Assembly: GCA_964432415.1 (NCBI GenBank)
Contig: CAYSNW010000012.1
Span: 1-64,000, forward strand
Source: JAFECT01 sp964432415
GTDB lineage: Bacteria; Pseudomonadota; Alphaproteobacteria; Caulobacterales; Caulobacteraceae
DNA length: 64,000 nt
Reading direction: 5' to 3'
Of this stretch, positions 17,466 through 27,032 are shown piece by piece. Position numbers and translations under genes: made by a program. Positions within the stretch are counted from its first letter, which is position 1, and the number at the start of each line of letters is the position of its first letter. A model generated the notes under the pieces. That model saw only the letters and a program-made list of their open reading frames with translations, searched no databases and had not been told where the DNA came from.

Positions 17466-18811
17466 GGCGCGGGCCCGGTCAGCGCGCGCCGCAGACCGGA
17501 TATCTTGGCCTCGGTCTCCAGCCGCTCCTGCTCCGGGTCGCTGTCGGCCACGATCCCGGCTCCGGCGAGCGCGCGGAACCGCCAGCCCTCCGCGTCGCGG
17601 ACAAAAGCGGCGGTGCGGATCAGCACGCTGGAGTCCAGCGCCCCGTCGAACCCCGCCCAGAACAGTGAGCCGCACCAGGGGCCGCGCGGGCCCTCGTGGC
17701 CGGCGATCACGCGCATGGCCTGGACCTTGGGCGCTCCGGTGATCGAGCCCGGCGGAAAGGCGGCCCGGAGCAGGTCGGCAGCGTCGCGGCCCTGGGCCAG
17801 CTGGCCGGTGACGGTGGAGACCAGGTGATGCACGGAGGGATAGGTCTCCACCCCGAACAGTTCGGCGACCCTGACCTCGCCGGGGGCGCAGACCCGCGCC
17901 AGGTCGTTGCGCATCAGGTCCACGATCATCAGGTTCTCGGCCCGGTCCTTGGCGCTGGCCAGCAGCTCCTGCGCCAGGCGCCGGTCCTCCGCCGCGTCGG
18001 CGCCGCGGGGACGGGTGCCCTTGATCGGCCGGGTCTCCACCGCGCGCGCGTCCGCCGCCACCTTCAGGAAGCGCTCGGGCGAGTGGGAGACCAGCGCCAG
18101 GCCGTCCAGCGCCAGCCAGGCGGAAAAGGGCGCGGGGCTGGAGCGCGCCAGCCGCGCCGCCGCGTCGAAGGGCGTGCGGCCCGCCGCCAGACGCCCGGTC
18201 CAGGCGCGCGCGATATTGGCCTGGAAGATCTCGCCCTCGCCGATGCGCCGCACCACATCGGCCACCGCCGCCTCATAGGCCTCGGGCGGGGCGAAGGGTG
18301 TGAAGGCCTCCGCGAGCGGGTCCTCCCCGTCCTGCGCTCCCGGATCGAGATCCAACCAGGCGGCAGCGCGCTCCGCCGCGGTCCGGGCCGAGGCCTCGTC
18401 CTCGCCGCGTCCCACGGCCAGCACCTGGCGGGCCTCATGGTCGAAGGCCAGCAGGGCCGGGTAGCGCAGCAGCACCAGATCCGGCCAGTCCGGGTCGCGG
18501 CTGAGCTCCAGCGGCTCCAGCCGGTCGGCGTATTCGTAGGCGATCAGCCCGACCACTCCGCCCTGGAACGGCGGGCCGTCCGGGCGCCCGGCGCTGCGTG
18601 GCCCGAGCATCGCGCGCAGCAGGTCCAGACCATCGCGCGGATCGGCGGGGTCGAGCCGTTCCAGCCGGTCGGGCTCGCTCGCCAGGTAGGACCAGCGGCC
18701 CTGGGCGCCGCCGTCGGAGAGCAGCAGCAGGCTGCCCGGCCGATCGCTGAGCGCGCGCGCGGCCTCGACCGGATCGCGCCACGCCAGGATCTGAAGCGCG
18801 CTCGCCTGCAT
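17462..18811 (-). CDS. pabB: Aminodeoxychorismate synthase component I
   Basis: This 449-residue chorismate-binding enzyme makes 4-amino-4-deoxychorismate from chorismate and ammonia. The chorismate-binding domain (about 190-445) has the motifs ETRPIKGTRPRG, LMIVDLMRNDLARVC and GSITGAPKVQAM. The KGT of the PIKGT motif is typical of PabB (anthranilate synthase has PIAGT). The glutamine amidotransferase partner (PabA) is not in the window. It forms a coupled operon with pabC. Confidence 0.93.
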   Translation of the reverse strand: MQASALQILAWRDPVEAARALSDRPGSLLLLSDGGAQGRWSYLASEPDRLERLDPADPRDGLDLLRAMLGPRSAGRPDGPPFQGGVVGLIAYEYADRLEPLELSRDPDWPDLVLLRYPALLAFDHEARQVLAVGRGEDEASARTAAERAAAWLDLDPGAQDGEDPLAEAFTPFAPPEAYEAAVADVVRRIGEGEIFQANIARAWTGRLAAGRTPFDAAARLARSSPAPFSAWLALDGLALVSHSPERFLKVAADARAVETRPIKGTRPRGADAAEDRRLAQELLASAKDRAENLMIVDLMRNDLARVCAPGEVRVAELFGVETYPSVHHLVSTVTGQLAQGRDAADLLRAAFPPGSITGAPKVQAMRVIAGHEGPRGPWCGSLFWAGFDGALDSSVLIRTAAFVRDAEGWRFRALAGAGIVADSDPEQERLETEAKISGLRRALTGPAP

Positions 18812-18972
18812 GGCCTCCTCGCCGCCGGCCCATCCCGGCGTGTCACGCCATGGTGATTAGAACGGGCGCGAGGGAAGGACCACAGTCGAAAGCACGGATG
18901 GAGCTCCAACCCTTGCGCGTCCGCCGCCCGCGTGGCTCACGCCGGCGCGGCGGACGCGAACTTTTTCGGCCC

Positions 18973-19752
18973 TCAAGCCAGCAGCCGCGCCCGGATCCGC
19001 TCCGCCAGGGCCGCGTCCACCCCCAGAACCTCGCCGAGGTAGCCGTCCAGCGACCCGTTGCGGGCCTCAATCGAGGCGAAGGCGGCCTCCAGGAACTCCG
19101 GCGTCACCCCCAGGAAGGCCCGCACCGCCTCGTGCGAGGCCTTGGTCCCGTACATCCGCTCGATCCGCTCGGCGACCTCGGGCGCGCGCTGCTCCAGCCG
19201 CACCGCGGTGTTGGTCAGGAGGTAGTCTTCCAGAAGGTCCGCCTCCCGCACGCCGGCGACATGGTGGGTCAGGGCGGCCAGCAGGCCGGTGCGGTCCTTG
19301 CCGGCGGCGCAGTGGATTAGGACGGCCCCGTCTGCCTCCGCCAGGGCCTGGAAGTAGCGGCGGTACAGGCCCACGATCCGTTCGTCGTAGGGCATGTCCC
19401 GGTAGGTCGCGATCATGAAGTCGCGCACGCTCGAGGGCGTCAGGTCGGTGGTGCGCAGGAAGGCCATGTGCGGCGGCTCGGCCCGCTCGGTGTCGTCGCT
19501 TTCGATCACCTGGCCGGAAAAGCCGGGATGCCGGCGCGAGGGCTGCTCGTGCCGCTCGCCCGAGCGGCGCAGGTCGACGACGACCGCCACGCCCAACGCC
19601 TGAAGACGATCCAGGTCCGCGGCGGTCGCCCGCGCATGATGGCCCGAGCGCAGCAGCCGGCCGGGCCTGAGCCTCAGCCCCGAGGCGGTGGCGTAGTCGC
19701 CATAGTCGCGGACGTTCTCGATGGCGTCGAAGGCATGGATTCGCTGGCTCAT
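18973..19752 (-). CDS. Tyrosine-protein phosphatase family (PF13350 type)
   Basis: The 259-residue cytosolic phosphatase contains the P-loop HCAAGKDRTG (CX5R) near residue 147 and the N-terminal NVRDYGDYATASGLRLRPGRLLRSG motif that defines the bacterial Tyr_phosphatase3 family. Substrate unknown; relatives act on phosphotyrosine and sometimes phosphoinositides. The gene stands alone. The 161 bases between it and pabB contain no gene. Confidence 0.9.
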   Translation of the reverse strand: MSQRIHAFDAIENVRDYGDYATASGLRLRPGRLLRSGHHARATAADLDRLQALGVAVVVDLRRSGERHEQPSRRHPGFSGQVIESDDTERAEPPHMAFLRTTDLTPSSVRDFMIATYRDMPYDERIVGLYRRYFQALAEADGAVLIHCAAGKDRTGLLAALTHHVAGVREADLLEDYLLTNTAVRLEQRAPEVAERIERMYGTKASHEAVRAFLGVTPEFLEAAFASIEARNGSLDGYLGEVLGVDAALAERIRARLLA

Positions 19753-19795
19753 GCCGTCCTGATAGCCGCCGGCGATGTCAGAGGCGAGACGGGCC

Positions 19796-20110
19796 TCAGC
19801 CGGAATCGCCGACCAGCTTGCTCATGGCCTCGAGGTATTTGACGAAGGCCTGGCGCCCCGGCTCGGTCAGGCCGACGCGGGTCAGGGGCTTGCGGTTGAC
19901 GAAGCTCTTGTCGACGGCGACGTAGCCGGCCTCCTCCAGCTTGCGCAGATGCACCGACAGATTGCCGTCGGTGACCTGCAGGCGGGCTTTCAGCGTGTTG
20001 AAGTCCGCGCACTCGACGCTGGACAGCAGCGCCATGATCCCGAGCCGCACGCGCCCGTGGATGACCTCGTCGATGTCCTCGATGTCGAACCCGTCCACCG
20101 GCCCGCTCAC
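19796..20110 (-). CDS. Winged-helix transcriptional regulator (MarR/ArsR-like small type)
   Basis: A 104-residue DNA-binding protein with one winged helix (residues about 12-95): VRLGIMALLSSVECADFNTLKARLQVTDGNLSVHLRKLEEAGYV is the recognition region and TRVGLTEPGRQAFVKYLEAM the wing and C-terminal helix. It belongs to the HTH_34-like group. The GTG start at 20110 overlaps the stop of the upstream membrane protein gene (GTGA), so the pair is co-translated. This arrangement usually means a regulator controlling its own membrane partner; the signal is unknown. Confidence 0.88.
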   Translation of the reverse strand: MSGPVDGFDIEDIDEVIHGRVRLGIMALLSSVECADFNTLKARLQVTDGNLSVHLRKLEEAGYVAVDKSFVNRKPLTRVGLTEPGRQAFVKYLEAMSKLVGDSG

Positions 20111-20733
20111 ACCACGTCCGAGGGTTCCTGGCGCATCATCATGAGGCCGGGAACCACCGAACAGGCCAGCAGGCAGCCGGCGTAGACCAGGAACAGGTGC
20201 GGGCTGTCGACGAAACAGCCGACCACGACCGCGCTGGCCCAGGCGAGGATCGCGACCGCCCGCATCCAGACCTTGCCGGTCATGCCCGCCTGCACCATCC
20301 AGCCCGTGCCCCACAGCGCCAGGATGGCGGAGGGAAACAGGAAGGAGGCCGCGCCGGAATGGGTGCGCCAGATGATCGCGGCGATGGAGAGACCCAGGGT
20401 GAAGATCGCTCCCCCCGACGCGCTCCAGACCGCGCGCGAGGCGCGGTTGGCGGCCGAACGGGCCCCGGGCTGGGCGCGGATGCGGCCCGACAGGATGGCG
20501 AGGACCACCATGAACAGGGCGGTGGCGCCCAGCCAGATGAAGAGGACCTGCAGGCCGGTGATATTCAGCACCCGGATCACCGCCAGCCAGTGGATGATGG
20601 CGGCCAGGCTGAAGATCACGCCGGAGCTGACCAGGATGGCGCCGCCAAGAATCGGCGCCTGGCTGCCCTCCTGGGCCAGGGCCTTCATGTAGGCGATGTC
20701 GTCTTTGAGCGACTGCATCTGGTCGTCGGTCAT
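20107..20733 (-). CDS. Four- to six-helix membrane protein paired with the regulator
   Basis: The 208-residue protein begins with a short acidic amphipathic helix (DDQMQSLKDDIAYMKALAQEG) followed by hydrophobic segments near 27-50, 58-80, 105-125, 130-150, 155-190. No enzymatic motif is visible. It is the first gene of a two-gene operon with a winged-helix regulator. Similar regulator/membrane pairs recur in Caulobacteraceae, but I know no assigned function. Confidence 0.8.
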   Translation of the reverse strand: MTDDQMQSLKDDIAYMKALAQEGSQAPILGGAILVSSGVIFSLAAIIHWLAVIRVLNITGLQVLFIWLGATALFMVVLAILSGRIRAQPGARSAANRASRAVWSASGGAIFTLGLSIAAIIWRTHSGAASFLFPSAILALWGTGWMVQAGMTGKVWMRAVAILAWASAVVVGCFVDSPHLFLVYAGCLLACSVVPGLMMMRQEPSDVV

Positions 20734-20880
20734 GGGCTCGCTTCCCCGTTGTCGGCTCCTTGTAGCGAGTTCACTTTGGATTGTAAAGTGCTTTTCGCAG
20801 GAGTCGCCGAGCAGAGATCAGCATGAACCGATTCCCTCTTCGCCTTCCCCACACCCTCGACGCCAAAAGCACATCGTTCC

Positions 20881-21037
20881 TTCCCCCCTCGAGGGGGAAG
20901 GTGGCGACGCAAGGAGCCGGATTGGGGGCCGCGCGACATTGAGCGGCGTAACGCCGGCCAGCTCGGGGGCCAGACGGAACCTGTGCGCCGCCCCTTCCGG
21001 GCCCCTGGCGGGGCCCACCTTCCCCCTCGAGGGGGAA
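20881..21037. repeat. Inverted pair of tccccctcgaggggga palindromes
   Basis: Two copies of a CTCGAG-centred palindrome lie about 140 bases apart in opposite orientation (20881-20904 and 21014-21037), each flanked on one side by a ccacc/ggtgg block. They fill the 327-base gap between the membrane protein gene and the amn gene. I see no gene there. Such palindromes are dispersed intergenic repeats in Caulobacteraceae and may form cruciform or mRNA hairpins at the 3' end of amn. Confidence 0.7.
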
Positions 21038-21060
21038 AGGGGTCCGGGGGGCGTTCCGAC

Positions 21061-22512
21061 TTAGCGGAACGGCGGCTCGTCGAAGGCGCGGAGCTTGCGC
21101 GAGTGCAGGCGAGAGCCCTCCTGGCGCAGCACGTCGACCGCGGCGATGCCGATCTGGATGTGCTCCGAGATCGCCCGCTCATAGAAGCGGTTGGCCTGGC
21201 CCGGCAGCTTGATCTCGCCGTGCAGGGGCTTGTCCGACACGCACAGCAGGGTCCCGTAGGGCACCCGGAAGCGGTAGCCCTGGGCGGCGATGGTCGCCGA
21301 CTCCATGTCGATGGCCACCGCCCGGGACTGGGAGAACCTCAGCGCCGAGAGCGAGTAGCGGAGCTCCCAGTTGCGGTCGTCGGTGGTGACCACCGTGCCG
21401 GTACGCAGGCGCCGCTTGAGCGTATCGGGGTCCTCGCCGGTGACGATCTCGGCCGCCCGGTTCATGGCCAGCTGCACTTCCGCGATCGGCGGGATCGGGA
21501 TCTCGGGCGGCAGGATGTCGTCCAGCACGTGGTCGTCGCGCAGATAGGCGTGGGCCAGGACATAGTCGCCGATCATCTGGCTGGGCCGGAGCCCGCCGCA
21601 GTGGCCGACCATCAGCCAGGCGTGGGGCCGAAGCACCGCCAGGTGGTCGCAGATGTTCTTGGCGTTGGACGGCCCCACCCCGATGTTGACCAGGGTCACG
21701 CCCTGACGCCCCGGGGCGGTCAGGTGGTAGGCCGGCATCTGGTGGCGGCGCCAGGCGCCGTCCATGACCGCGCGTTCCGGATCGGCGGTCTCGGCGGTGA
21801 CCACCACGCCCCCGGCACAGGACAGCGTCTCGTAGGGACCGCCCTTGCGCAGCTGTTCGCAGCCCCAGCGCACGAACTCGTCGACATAGCGGTGGTAGTT
21901 GGTGAACAGCACATAGGACTGCACGTGCTCGGCCGGGGTGCCGGTGTAGTGCTTCAGCCGCGCGAGCGAGAAGTCGGTGCGCAGGCCGTCGAACAGGGCC
22001 AGGGGGCTGGCGATGCCGAAGCTGGGGTCGAGCACCCCGTCGGCCACCTCGTCGCCGATGGCGGCCAGTTCCGTGGTCGGAAACCAGCGGGCGATCTCGG
22101 CGGAGGGGACATTGTCGAGCGCCACGCCCTCGGCCCCGTCGAGCACGTAGGGGAACGGCATTTCCTGGTCGGAAGGGCCGACGTCGAAGGTCGCGCCATA
22201 ATCCCGCTCCAGCAGCTCGAGCTGTTCCAGCAGATAGTCGCGGAACAGGTCGGGGCGGGTGACAGTGGTGACATAGACCCCCGGGCGCGACAGGCGCGCG
22301 AAGGCCCGGTTGATCCTGGGCGGCGGCGTGTCGGCCAGCCAGGTCAGGGTCAGCTGGGGATAGGAGAAGGCGCCGTCGGCGCGGGCCTGGGGATCGGGTT
22401 TTTCGCCGCGATCCAGGAAGGCGCGGAGCGCTTCGCGAAGGTTGGAGACGGACTGGGCGTAGAGGGCGCAGAGGCGGTCCACCACCGCCGGGGCTTGGGT
22501 CTTGCTTTTCAT
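21061..22512 (-). CDS. amn: AMP nucleosidase
   Basis: The 483-residue enzyme hydrolyses AMP to adenine and ribose 5-phosphate and so regulates adenylate levels. The N-terminal roughly 180 residues form the AMP nucleosidase regulatory domain. The C-terminal half has the nucleoside phosphorylase fold, with VTLVNIGVGPSNAKNICDHLAVLRPHAWLMVGHCGGL and the ribose-binding AVAIDMESATIAAQGYRFRVPYGTLLCVSDKPLHGE. Length matches E. coli Amn (484). It is monocistronic, diverging from the alpha/beta hydrolase gene. Confidence 0.96.
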   Translation of the reverse strand: MKSKTQAPAVVDRLCALYAQSVSNLREALRAFLDRGEKPDPQARADGAFSYPQLTLTWLADTPPPRINRAFARLSRPGVYVTTVTRPDLFRDYLLEQLELLERDYGATFDVGPSDQEMPFPYVLDGAEGVALDNVPSAEIARWFPTTELAAIGDEVADGVLDPSFGIASPLALFDGLRTDFSLARLKHYTGTPAEHVQSYVLFTNYHRYVDEFVRWGCEQLRKGGPYETLSCAGGVVVTAETADPERAVMDGAWRRHQMPAYHLTAPGRQGVTLVNIGVGPSNAKNICDHLAVLRPHAWLMVGHCGGLRPSQMIGDYVLAHAYLRDDHVLDDILPPEIPIPPIAEVQLAMNRAAEIVTGEDPDTLKRRLRTGTVVTTDDRNWELRYSLSALRFSQSRAVAIDMESATIAAQGYRFRVPYGTLLCVSDKPLHGEIKLPGQANRFYERAISEHIQIGIAAVDVLRQEGSRLHSRKLRAFDEPPFR

Positions 22513-22632
22513 GCAGGGCTTATAACGACGGTTGGCAAGCGTTGCGAGAGGCGGGTTCCATCGCGGAACCCGGCCAAGGCGGCGCCGTTACGGGAGCAGG
22601 CCCCATGCCGCGTGGGCCGCCTGGAGACCCGG

Positions 22633-23916
22633 ATGACCACCATGCCCCTGCCGTTCCTGATGAACCGGGCGGCCGGACTGGTGTCGCTGGCGCTGGCGCT
22701 CAGCGGCCTGTGGTTCGTCGCCGAATGGGCCCACTCGGAATTCCGCAGCCTGTTCTGGCTGACGGCGGGCGCCTTGTTGATCGCCATAGCCGTTTTCGGC
22801 CGTCTGCTGGTGCTGATGGGCGTTCCCCGCGGCTCCGACGCGGAGAAGGAGCCCGTGATCGGCCAGACCGATTCGGTCACCGGCTCGGCCGGCGCGCGGC
22901 TCTGCGTGGAGGCCTTCGGTCCCACCACGGGCCCCGTCGTGGTCCTGACCCCCGGCTGGGGCCTGGATCGCCGGGTCTGGTGCGGCGTCGTGCGCCAGCT
23001 GGCGCGGCGCTGGCGGGTGCTGATCTGGGACCTGCCCGGCGTGGGCGAATCGGGGCGCCCCTTCGACGGAGAATATTCGCTCGAGCGGCTGTCGGAAGAC
23101 CTGCGCGCGGTGCTGCAGCTGGCGCCGGGCCGTCCGGTCCTGCTGGTCGGCCATTCCACCGGCGCCCTGATCACCCTCGAACTCTGCCGGCGCCATCCCG
23201 AACTGATCGGCCGCCGCATCGCCGGGCTGGCCCTGCTCAACGGCTGCGAACTCGATCCGGTGAACAGCGCCGCGGACCGCAGCCTGATGAAGGCCCTGCG
23301 TGAGCCGCTGATCGAACCGTTCCTGCGCCTGAGCCTCTGGCTTTCGCCCCTGGTCCAGGCCGGGGCCTGGGCCTCGCACCTGAACGGCCTGTCGCACCTG
23401 ATCCTGCGCGCCACCACCTTCGGCGAAAGCGTTTCGCGCTGCACGCTCGACAATCTGAGCTGGGTCACGGCCCGCAGCGCGCCCAGCGTGCAGGCCAAAG
23501 GCGCCCGGGCCATGCTGGAGGCCGACCTCACCGGCACGGTCGAAGGCCTGGAGATTCCCGTGCTGCTGATGGCCGGCGGCTGCGACCTGCTGGTGCGCGC
23601 CGACGAGGTCAAGGCGGCGGCCGGGACCAACCCCCTGGCTCGATACATCCTCGTGCCCGACGTGGGACACGCGGGACCGCTGGAGCAGCCGGAGGTCTAT
23701 GAGGAGGCGCTGGAGCGCCACGCCGAGATGGTGTTCGACCGTGAACGCCGCAGCCGTTCCAACCACGCCGAGGTCCTGGCGCGCAGCCGCGACATCCCCG
23801 GGCCGCCGCCGGAACCGATATCCTGGCGTGACACGCCGCCGGTCGACACCGAGGTCGAGGACAAGCCTAAGGAACCCGCGCGTTCCGCTCGGATGCTCAG
23901 CCGGCCGCGCGCCTGA
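22633..23916 (+). CDS. Membrane-anchored alpha/beta hydrolase
   Basis: The product is about 427 residues. Two N-terminal hydrophobic segments (about 10-30 and 40-62) are followed by an alpha/beta hydrolase fold. The nucleophile elbow is GHSTG near residue 174, the likely acid is in GGCDLLVRADE and the His in PDVGHAGPLEQ. The C-terminal 60 residues are charged and proline-rich, an unusual extension. The start ATG at 22633 is the first in-frame Met; the frame upstream is antisense to amn. Substrate unknown. Its last 20 bases overlap the end of the opposite-strand esterase gene. Confidence 0.85.
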   Translation: MTTMPLPFLMNRAAGLVSLALALSGLWFVAEWAHSEFRSLFWLTAGALLIAIAVFGRLLVLMGVPRGSDAEKEPVIGQTDSVTGSAGARLCVEAFGPTTGPVVVLTPGWGLDRRVWCGVVRQLARRWRVLIWDLPGVGESGRPFDGEYSLERLSEDLRAVLQLAPGRPVLLVGHSTGALITLELCRRHPELIGRRIAGLALLNGCELDPVNSAADRSLMKALREPLIEPFLRLSLWLSPLVQAGAWASHLNGLSHLILRATTFGESVSRCTLDNLSWVTARSAPSVQAKGARAMLEADLTGTVEGLEIPVLLMAGGCDLLVRADEVKAAAGTNPLARYILVPDVGHAGPLEQPEVYEEALERHAEMVFDRERRSRSNHAEVLARSRDIPGPPPEPISWRDTPPVDTEVEDKPKEPARSARMLSRPRA

Positions 23917-24835
23917 CCTGGGCTTCCGCGCCCGCGTGGGCGAGCAGGAAACGCGAGACGTCGCCCAGCACCGGGACCGAGCCGCGGAACAGGGTCGAGA
24001 GCGCCAGCACGATCTTCACATGGCCGACGCCGGGATAGAGCTTCAGCTCCGCCTGGCCGCCGCGCGCGGTGACCGCCTTGGAAAGCGCGATCGAGTTCCT
24101 GGGCCGGACCGTGGTGTCCGCGTCGCCGGTGGCTAGCAGCAGCGGCGGGGCGTCGCCGCGCGCGAAGGTGATCGGTTGGGTCATCTTGGGATCGGGCGCC
24201 TGGCCGAAGGCGTTGACCGAGGCCGGCACGTCGAAAGGGTAGAAGTCGTAGGGTCCAGCCAGGCCCGCCGCCGCCCGGATGGAGTCGGCCGGGGCGCCAG
24301 CGCGCTTCAGGTACTCGGTGTCCAGCGCCAGCATCACCGCGATATAGGCGCCTGCGGAATGGCCGGCGGTGACCAGCCGCTCCGGGTCGCCGCCGTTGGC
24401 GGCCGCGATCTCGCGCACCTTGGCGATGGCTGAGGCCCCGTCGTCGAGGAAGGCCGGAAAATGCACCTCCGGGACCAGGCGATAGTCGGGCATGGCCACC
24501 AGGAAACCCTTGGCGGCGAAGGCGCGGCCCACCCAGCGGTAGTAGGCCTTGGTCCCGGTGTCCCAGCCTCCGCCGTAGAAGAAGACCAGGACCGGGAGCG
24601 GACCTGAGCCCGTGGGGCGCGCCGGGGCGTAGAGATCGAGCTTCTGGCGCGGGTCCGGGCCGTAGGCGATGTCGCGCGCCACCATGCGGCCGTCGCCGTC
24701 CTGGGGCGCCAGCCGGTCGAACATGGCCAGCGGATTGAGGATGGCGGCGAAGGCGGCCGTGCCGGTGGTGACGAGGCCGCGGCGGCTCATGGTCTGGGTG
24801 TCCGTCTCTGAAGGCGCCATGGCGACAATACGCAC
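23897..24835 (-). CDS. Alpha/beta hydrolase, carboxylesterase (BD-FAE/HSL-like), exported
   Basis: The 312-residue protein has an N-terminal twin-Arg-like segment (SRRGLVTTGTAAFAAIL, about 17-33). The esterase core follows, with an oxyanion FFYGGGWDTG (HGGG-like with Tyr), nucleophile GHSAGAY, acid in ATGDADTTV and His in YPGVGHVKI. This pattern fits the bifunctional feruloyl/acetyl-xylan-esterase-like group. A later Met (codon 16) directly before the RR motif is a possible start. The gene overlaps the convergent hydrolase gene by 20 bases. Confidence 0.87.
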   Translation of the reverse strand: MRIVAMAPSETDTQTMSRRGLVTTGTAAFAAILNPLAMFDRLAPQDGDGRMVARDIAYGPDPRQKLDLYAPARPTGSGPLPVLVFFYGGGWDTGTKAYYRWVGRAFAAKGFLVAMPDYRLVPEVHFPAFLDDGASAIAKVREIAAANGGDPERLVTAGHSAGAYIAVMLALDTEYLKRAGAPADSIRAAAGLAGPYDFYPFDVPASVNAFGQAPDPKMTQPITFARGDAPPLLLATGDADTTVRPRNSIALSKAVTARGGQAELKLYPGVGHVKIVLALSTLFRGSVPVLGDVSRFLLAHAGAEAQVRRAAG

Positions 24836-24851
24836 ACGCCGGCGCTTCGGA

Positions 24852-26990
24852 TCAATGCGCGGCCCCGGACCCGCCCGCCAGCAGGCTGGCGCAGTCCACG
24901 TCCTTGGCCCCGCCGGGGGTGAGGAACGGCAGGATCGCCGCCAGCGGATTGATCGCCGTGGCCGCCAGCGCCGCCACCCCGCCCTGTTCCACGACGGAGC
25001 TCTTGTCCACGCCGGGCTTGGGATTGAGCAGGGTGCCCGTCACCGTGATCGGGCCCCAGAGCCTGAGCAGGCGCGGCTTCTTGGACTTGCCCTGCAGTCT
25101 CAGGTTCAGCCGCTCGGAGCCCAGATCGACCGTGCCGGACCCCTGCGAGACCACCACCCCGGTGTCGATCACCATGCGCCGGACCCTCATGGTCCCGCCG
25201 CTGACGTCGAAGTCGGCGGCCGCGCAGCGCAGCTCGGTCTTGTGCTGGTCCTTGGACAGCAGCAGCGACAGGCCGCGGCCGACATTGATGCCCAGAAGCT
25301 CCGCCAGGGCCTGGCGGACCTCGCCGTGCGGCACGGTGAGGGACACGGTCCCGCCGGCGCCTGCGGCGGTCTCGCGCACCGACATGCCGGAACCTTTCAG
25401 GCGGAAATGGCCGTCGACCATGCCGCTCATCGGCGGCGCGCCGCCGATGGCCGGGATAAAGGACTCCAGGGCGTAGTTGGACAGCTTCAGGTCCAGGTCC
25501 GTGTGCGGCATGGCCTGGCGCCCGTCGATCTTGACCGAGCCCGCCAGCACCCCGCGCGCGAAGCCGAAGGTCAGGGGATCGACCGTGAGCAGGCCGTGGT
25601 CGAGCTTGACTCGCATGCGCACCGCCGACAGCCGCATGCGGTTGGCCTGGACCGCGGTCGCGCGGAAGCCGACGTCGGCGTCCATGGCGCGCAGGCGCGA
25701 AACGTCGAGCCTGGCGTCCGGCAGCAGGCGGCCCTGGACCGCCATCACGTGAGCCTCGATCTTCTGGGCGGGAGAGGCGGGCCCGCCCTTGCGCGCGGCC
25801 GGCGCGCCGCCCAGCACGGTGGCGAGGTCGGCCCAGTCCAGCGAGCGCGAGACCAGGTCCGCCTGCAGCAGCGGCCGGTCCTTGGGCTTGGACACGGTGA
25901 CCTCGCCCGCCAGGTCCGAGCGGCCCACCCGGCCGGCGAAATGGCTGTAGCGATAGACGCTGCCGTCGCGGCTGAAGTCGCCGCTGGCGTGGTAGGGCGG
26001 GGTGTTGGGGAAGGTCAGGCCGGTGATCTCGTAAAGGTCGGCCAGGTCGTCGCCCGTTCCGCTCAGGCGCGCGTGGTAGCGGCCGAAGTCGAAGGGCTTG
26101 TCGATCACGCCCGTGGCGCTGATGTGGGTCGGGCCCGCGCGCATGTCGGCGTCGAAGTGATAGGGCTGGTCCCGGCGCACGTCGATCAGCGGCCCGCCGC
26201 TGATGCGCAGCACGAAGGCATGGCTGTTGATCGTGCCGTCGCCGCTGAGCAGGAAGCGCCCGCGCCCGGAGCCCGGCTCGTCCTCGTTGGTCTGGACCGT
26301 GGCGACCAGATGCAGCCGACGGCGCACGTCGGTCATGTCGATATGGCCGTCGCGCACGATCAGATGCTGGATCGGCGGCAGCCTGGTCGGCTTGTGCTTG
26401 CCCTTCGGGTCGAAGTCCCAGTTGGCCCGGCCCTGAGCGTCCTTCACCATCTTCAGGTCGGGCCGCTGGATTTCCACCAGCGGCATGTCCACCCGCCCGG
26501 TCAGCAGCGGCATCAGCCGGACCTTGACGTGGACGCTGTCGATCCTGCCGAAGTCCCCCTTGGGGGCCCAGTCGGGATTTCCGATGCGCAGGCCCGTGAC
26601 CGTGGCCTCCGGCGTCCAGGTCAAGAGATGCACCTTCAGGTGCCCGTCGATGCGCACCTCCCGGTGCAACCGTCCGGTGGCGTAGTCGGCGATCGGTCCG
26701 CGGAAGCGGTCCCAGTCCCACAGCGCGATGACCACGATGATCACAAGGATCAGCAGCCCGAGCACCGCCCCGGTCCAGATCATCACCTTGCGTGAAAGGC
26801 CGGAGCGGGCCGCCGCGGTTCCGTCCGGCAGGATCTCGACGTCCTCCGGCGGCGGCGGTTCGGAGCGGGCCCGCCAGCCCGAAGCCAGCCGCAGGCGGGC
26901 GCGATTCCACTCGCTGCGGCCCCGCGCCGTCAGTTCGCGGGCGCGCGACTTGAACTCGGACCAGCGGGGCACAGGACGCACGGAAAACAC
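24852..26990 (-). CDS. AsmA family protein
   Basis: This 712-residue inner-membrane-anchored, largely periplasmic protein belongs to the AsmA/TamB-like (repeating beta-groove) superfamily, implicated in lipid transport to the outer membrane. A cytoplasmic N-terminal stretch of about 68 residues precedes one membrane helix (about 70-92). The AsmA N-domain (RFRGPIADYATGRLHREVRIDGHLKVHL...TVTGLRIGNPDW) and the C-terminal AsmA_2 domain (GGTVSLTVPHGEVRQALAELLGINVGRGL) are both recognisable. It lies 16 bases before the esterase gene on the same strand. Confidence 0.93.
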   Translation of the reverse strand: MFSVRPVPRWSEFKSRARELTARGRSEWNRARLRLASGWRARSEPPPPEDVEILPDGTAAARSGLSRKVMIWTGAVLGLLILVIIVVIALWDWDRFRGPIADYATGRLHREVRIDGHLKVHLLTWTPEATVTGLRIGNPDWAPKGDFGRIDSVHVKVRLMPLLTGRVDMPLVEIQRPDLKMVKDAQGRANWDFDPKGKHKPTRLPPIQHLIVRDGHIDMTDVRRRLHLVATVQTNEDEPGSGRGRFLLSGDGTINSHAFVLRISGGPLIDVRRDQPYHFDADMRAGPTHISATGVIDKPFDFGRYHARLSGTGDDLADLYEITGLTFPNTPPYHASGDFSRDGSVYRYSHFAGRVGRSDLAGEVTVSKPKDRPLLQADLVSRSLDWADLATVLGGAPAARKGGPASPAQKIEAHVMAVQGRLLPDARLDVSRLRAMDADVGFRATAVQANRMRLSAVRMRVKLDHGLLTVDPLTFGFARGVLAGSVKIDGRQAMPHTDLDLKLSNYALESFIPAIGGAPPMSGMVDGHFRLKGSGMSVRETAAGAGGTVSLTVPHGEVRQALAELLGINVGRGLSLLLSKDQHKTELRCAAADFDVSGGTMRVRRMVIDTGVVVSQGSGTVDLGSERLNLRLQGKSKKPRLLRLWGPITVTGTLLNPKPGVDKSSVVEQGGVAALAATAINPLAAILPFLTPGGAKDVDCASLLAGGSGAAH

Positions 26991-27032
26991 CTCTCGAGGG
27001 TCTTCAACGCGCGAGGATGGGGTTTGGAGCCG

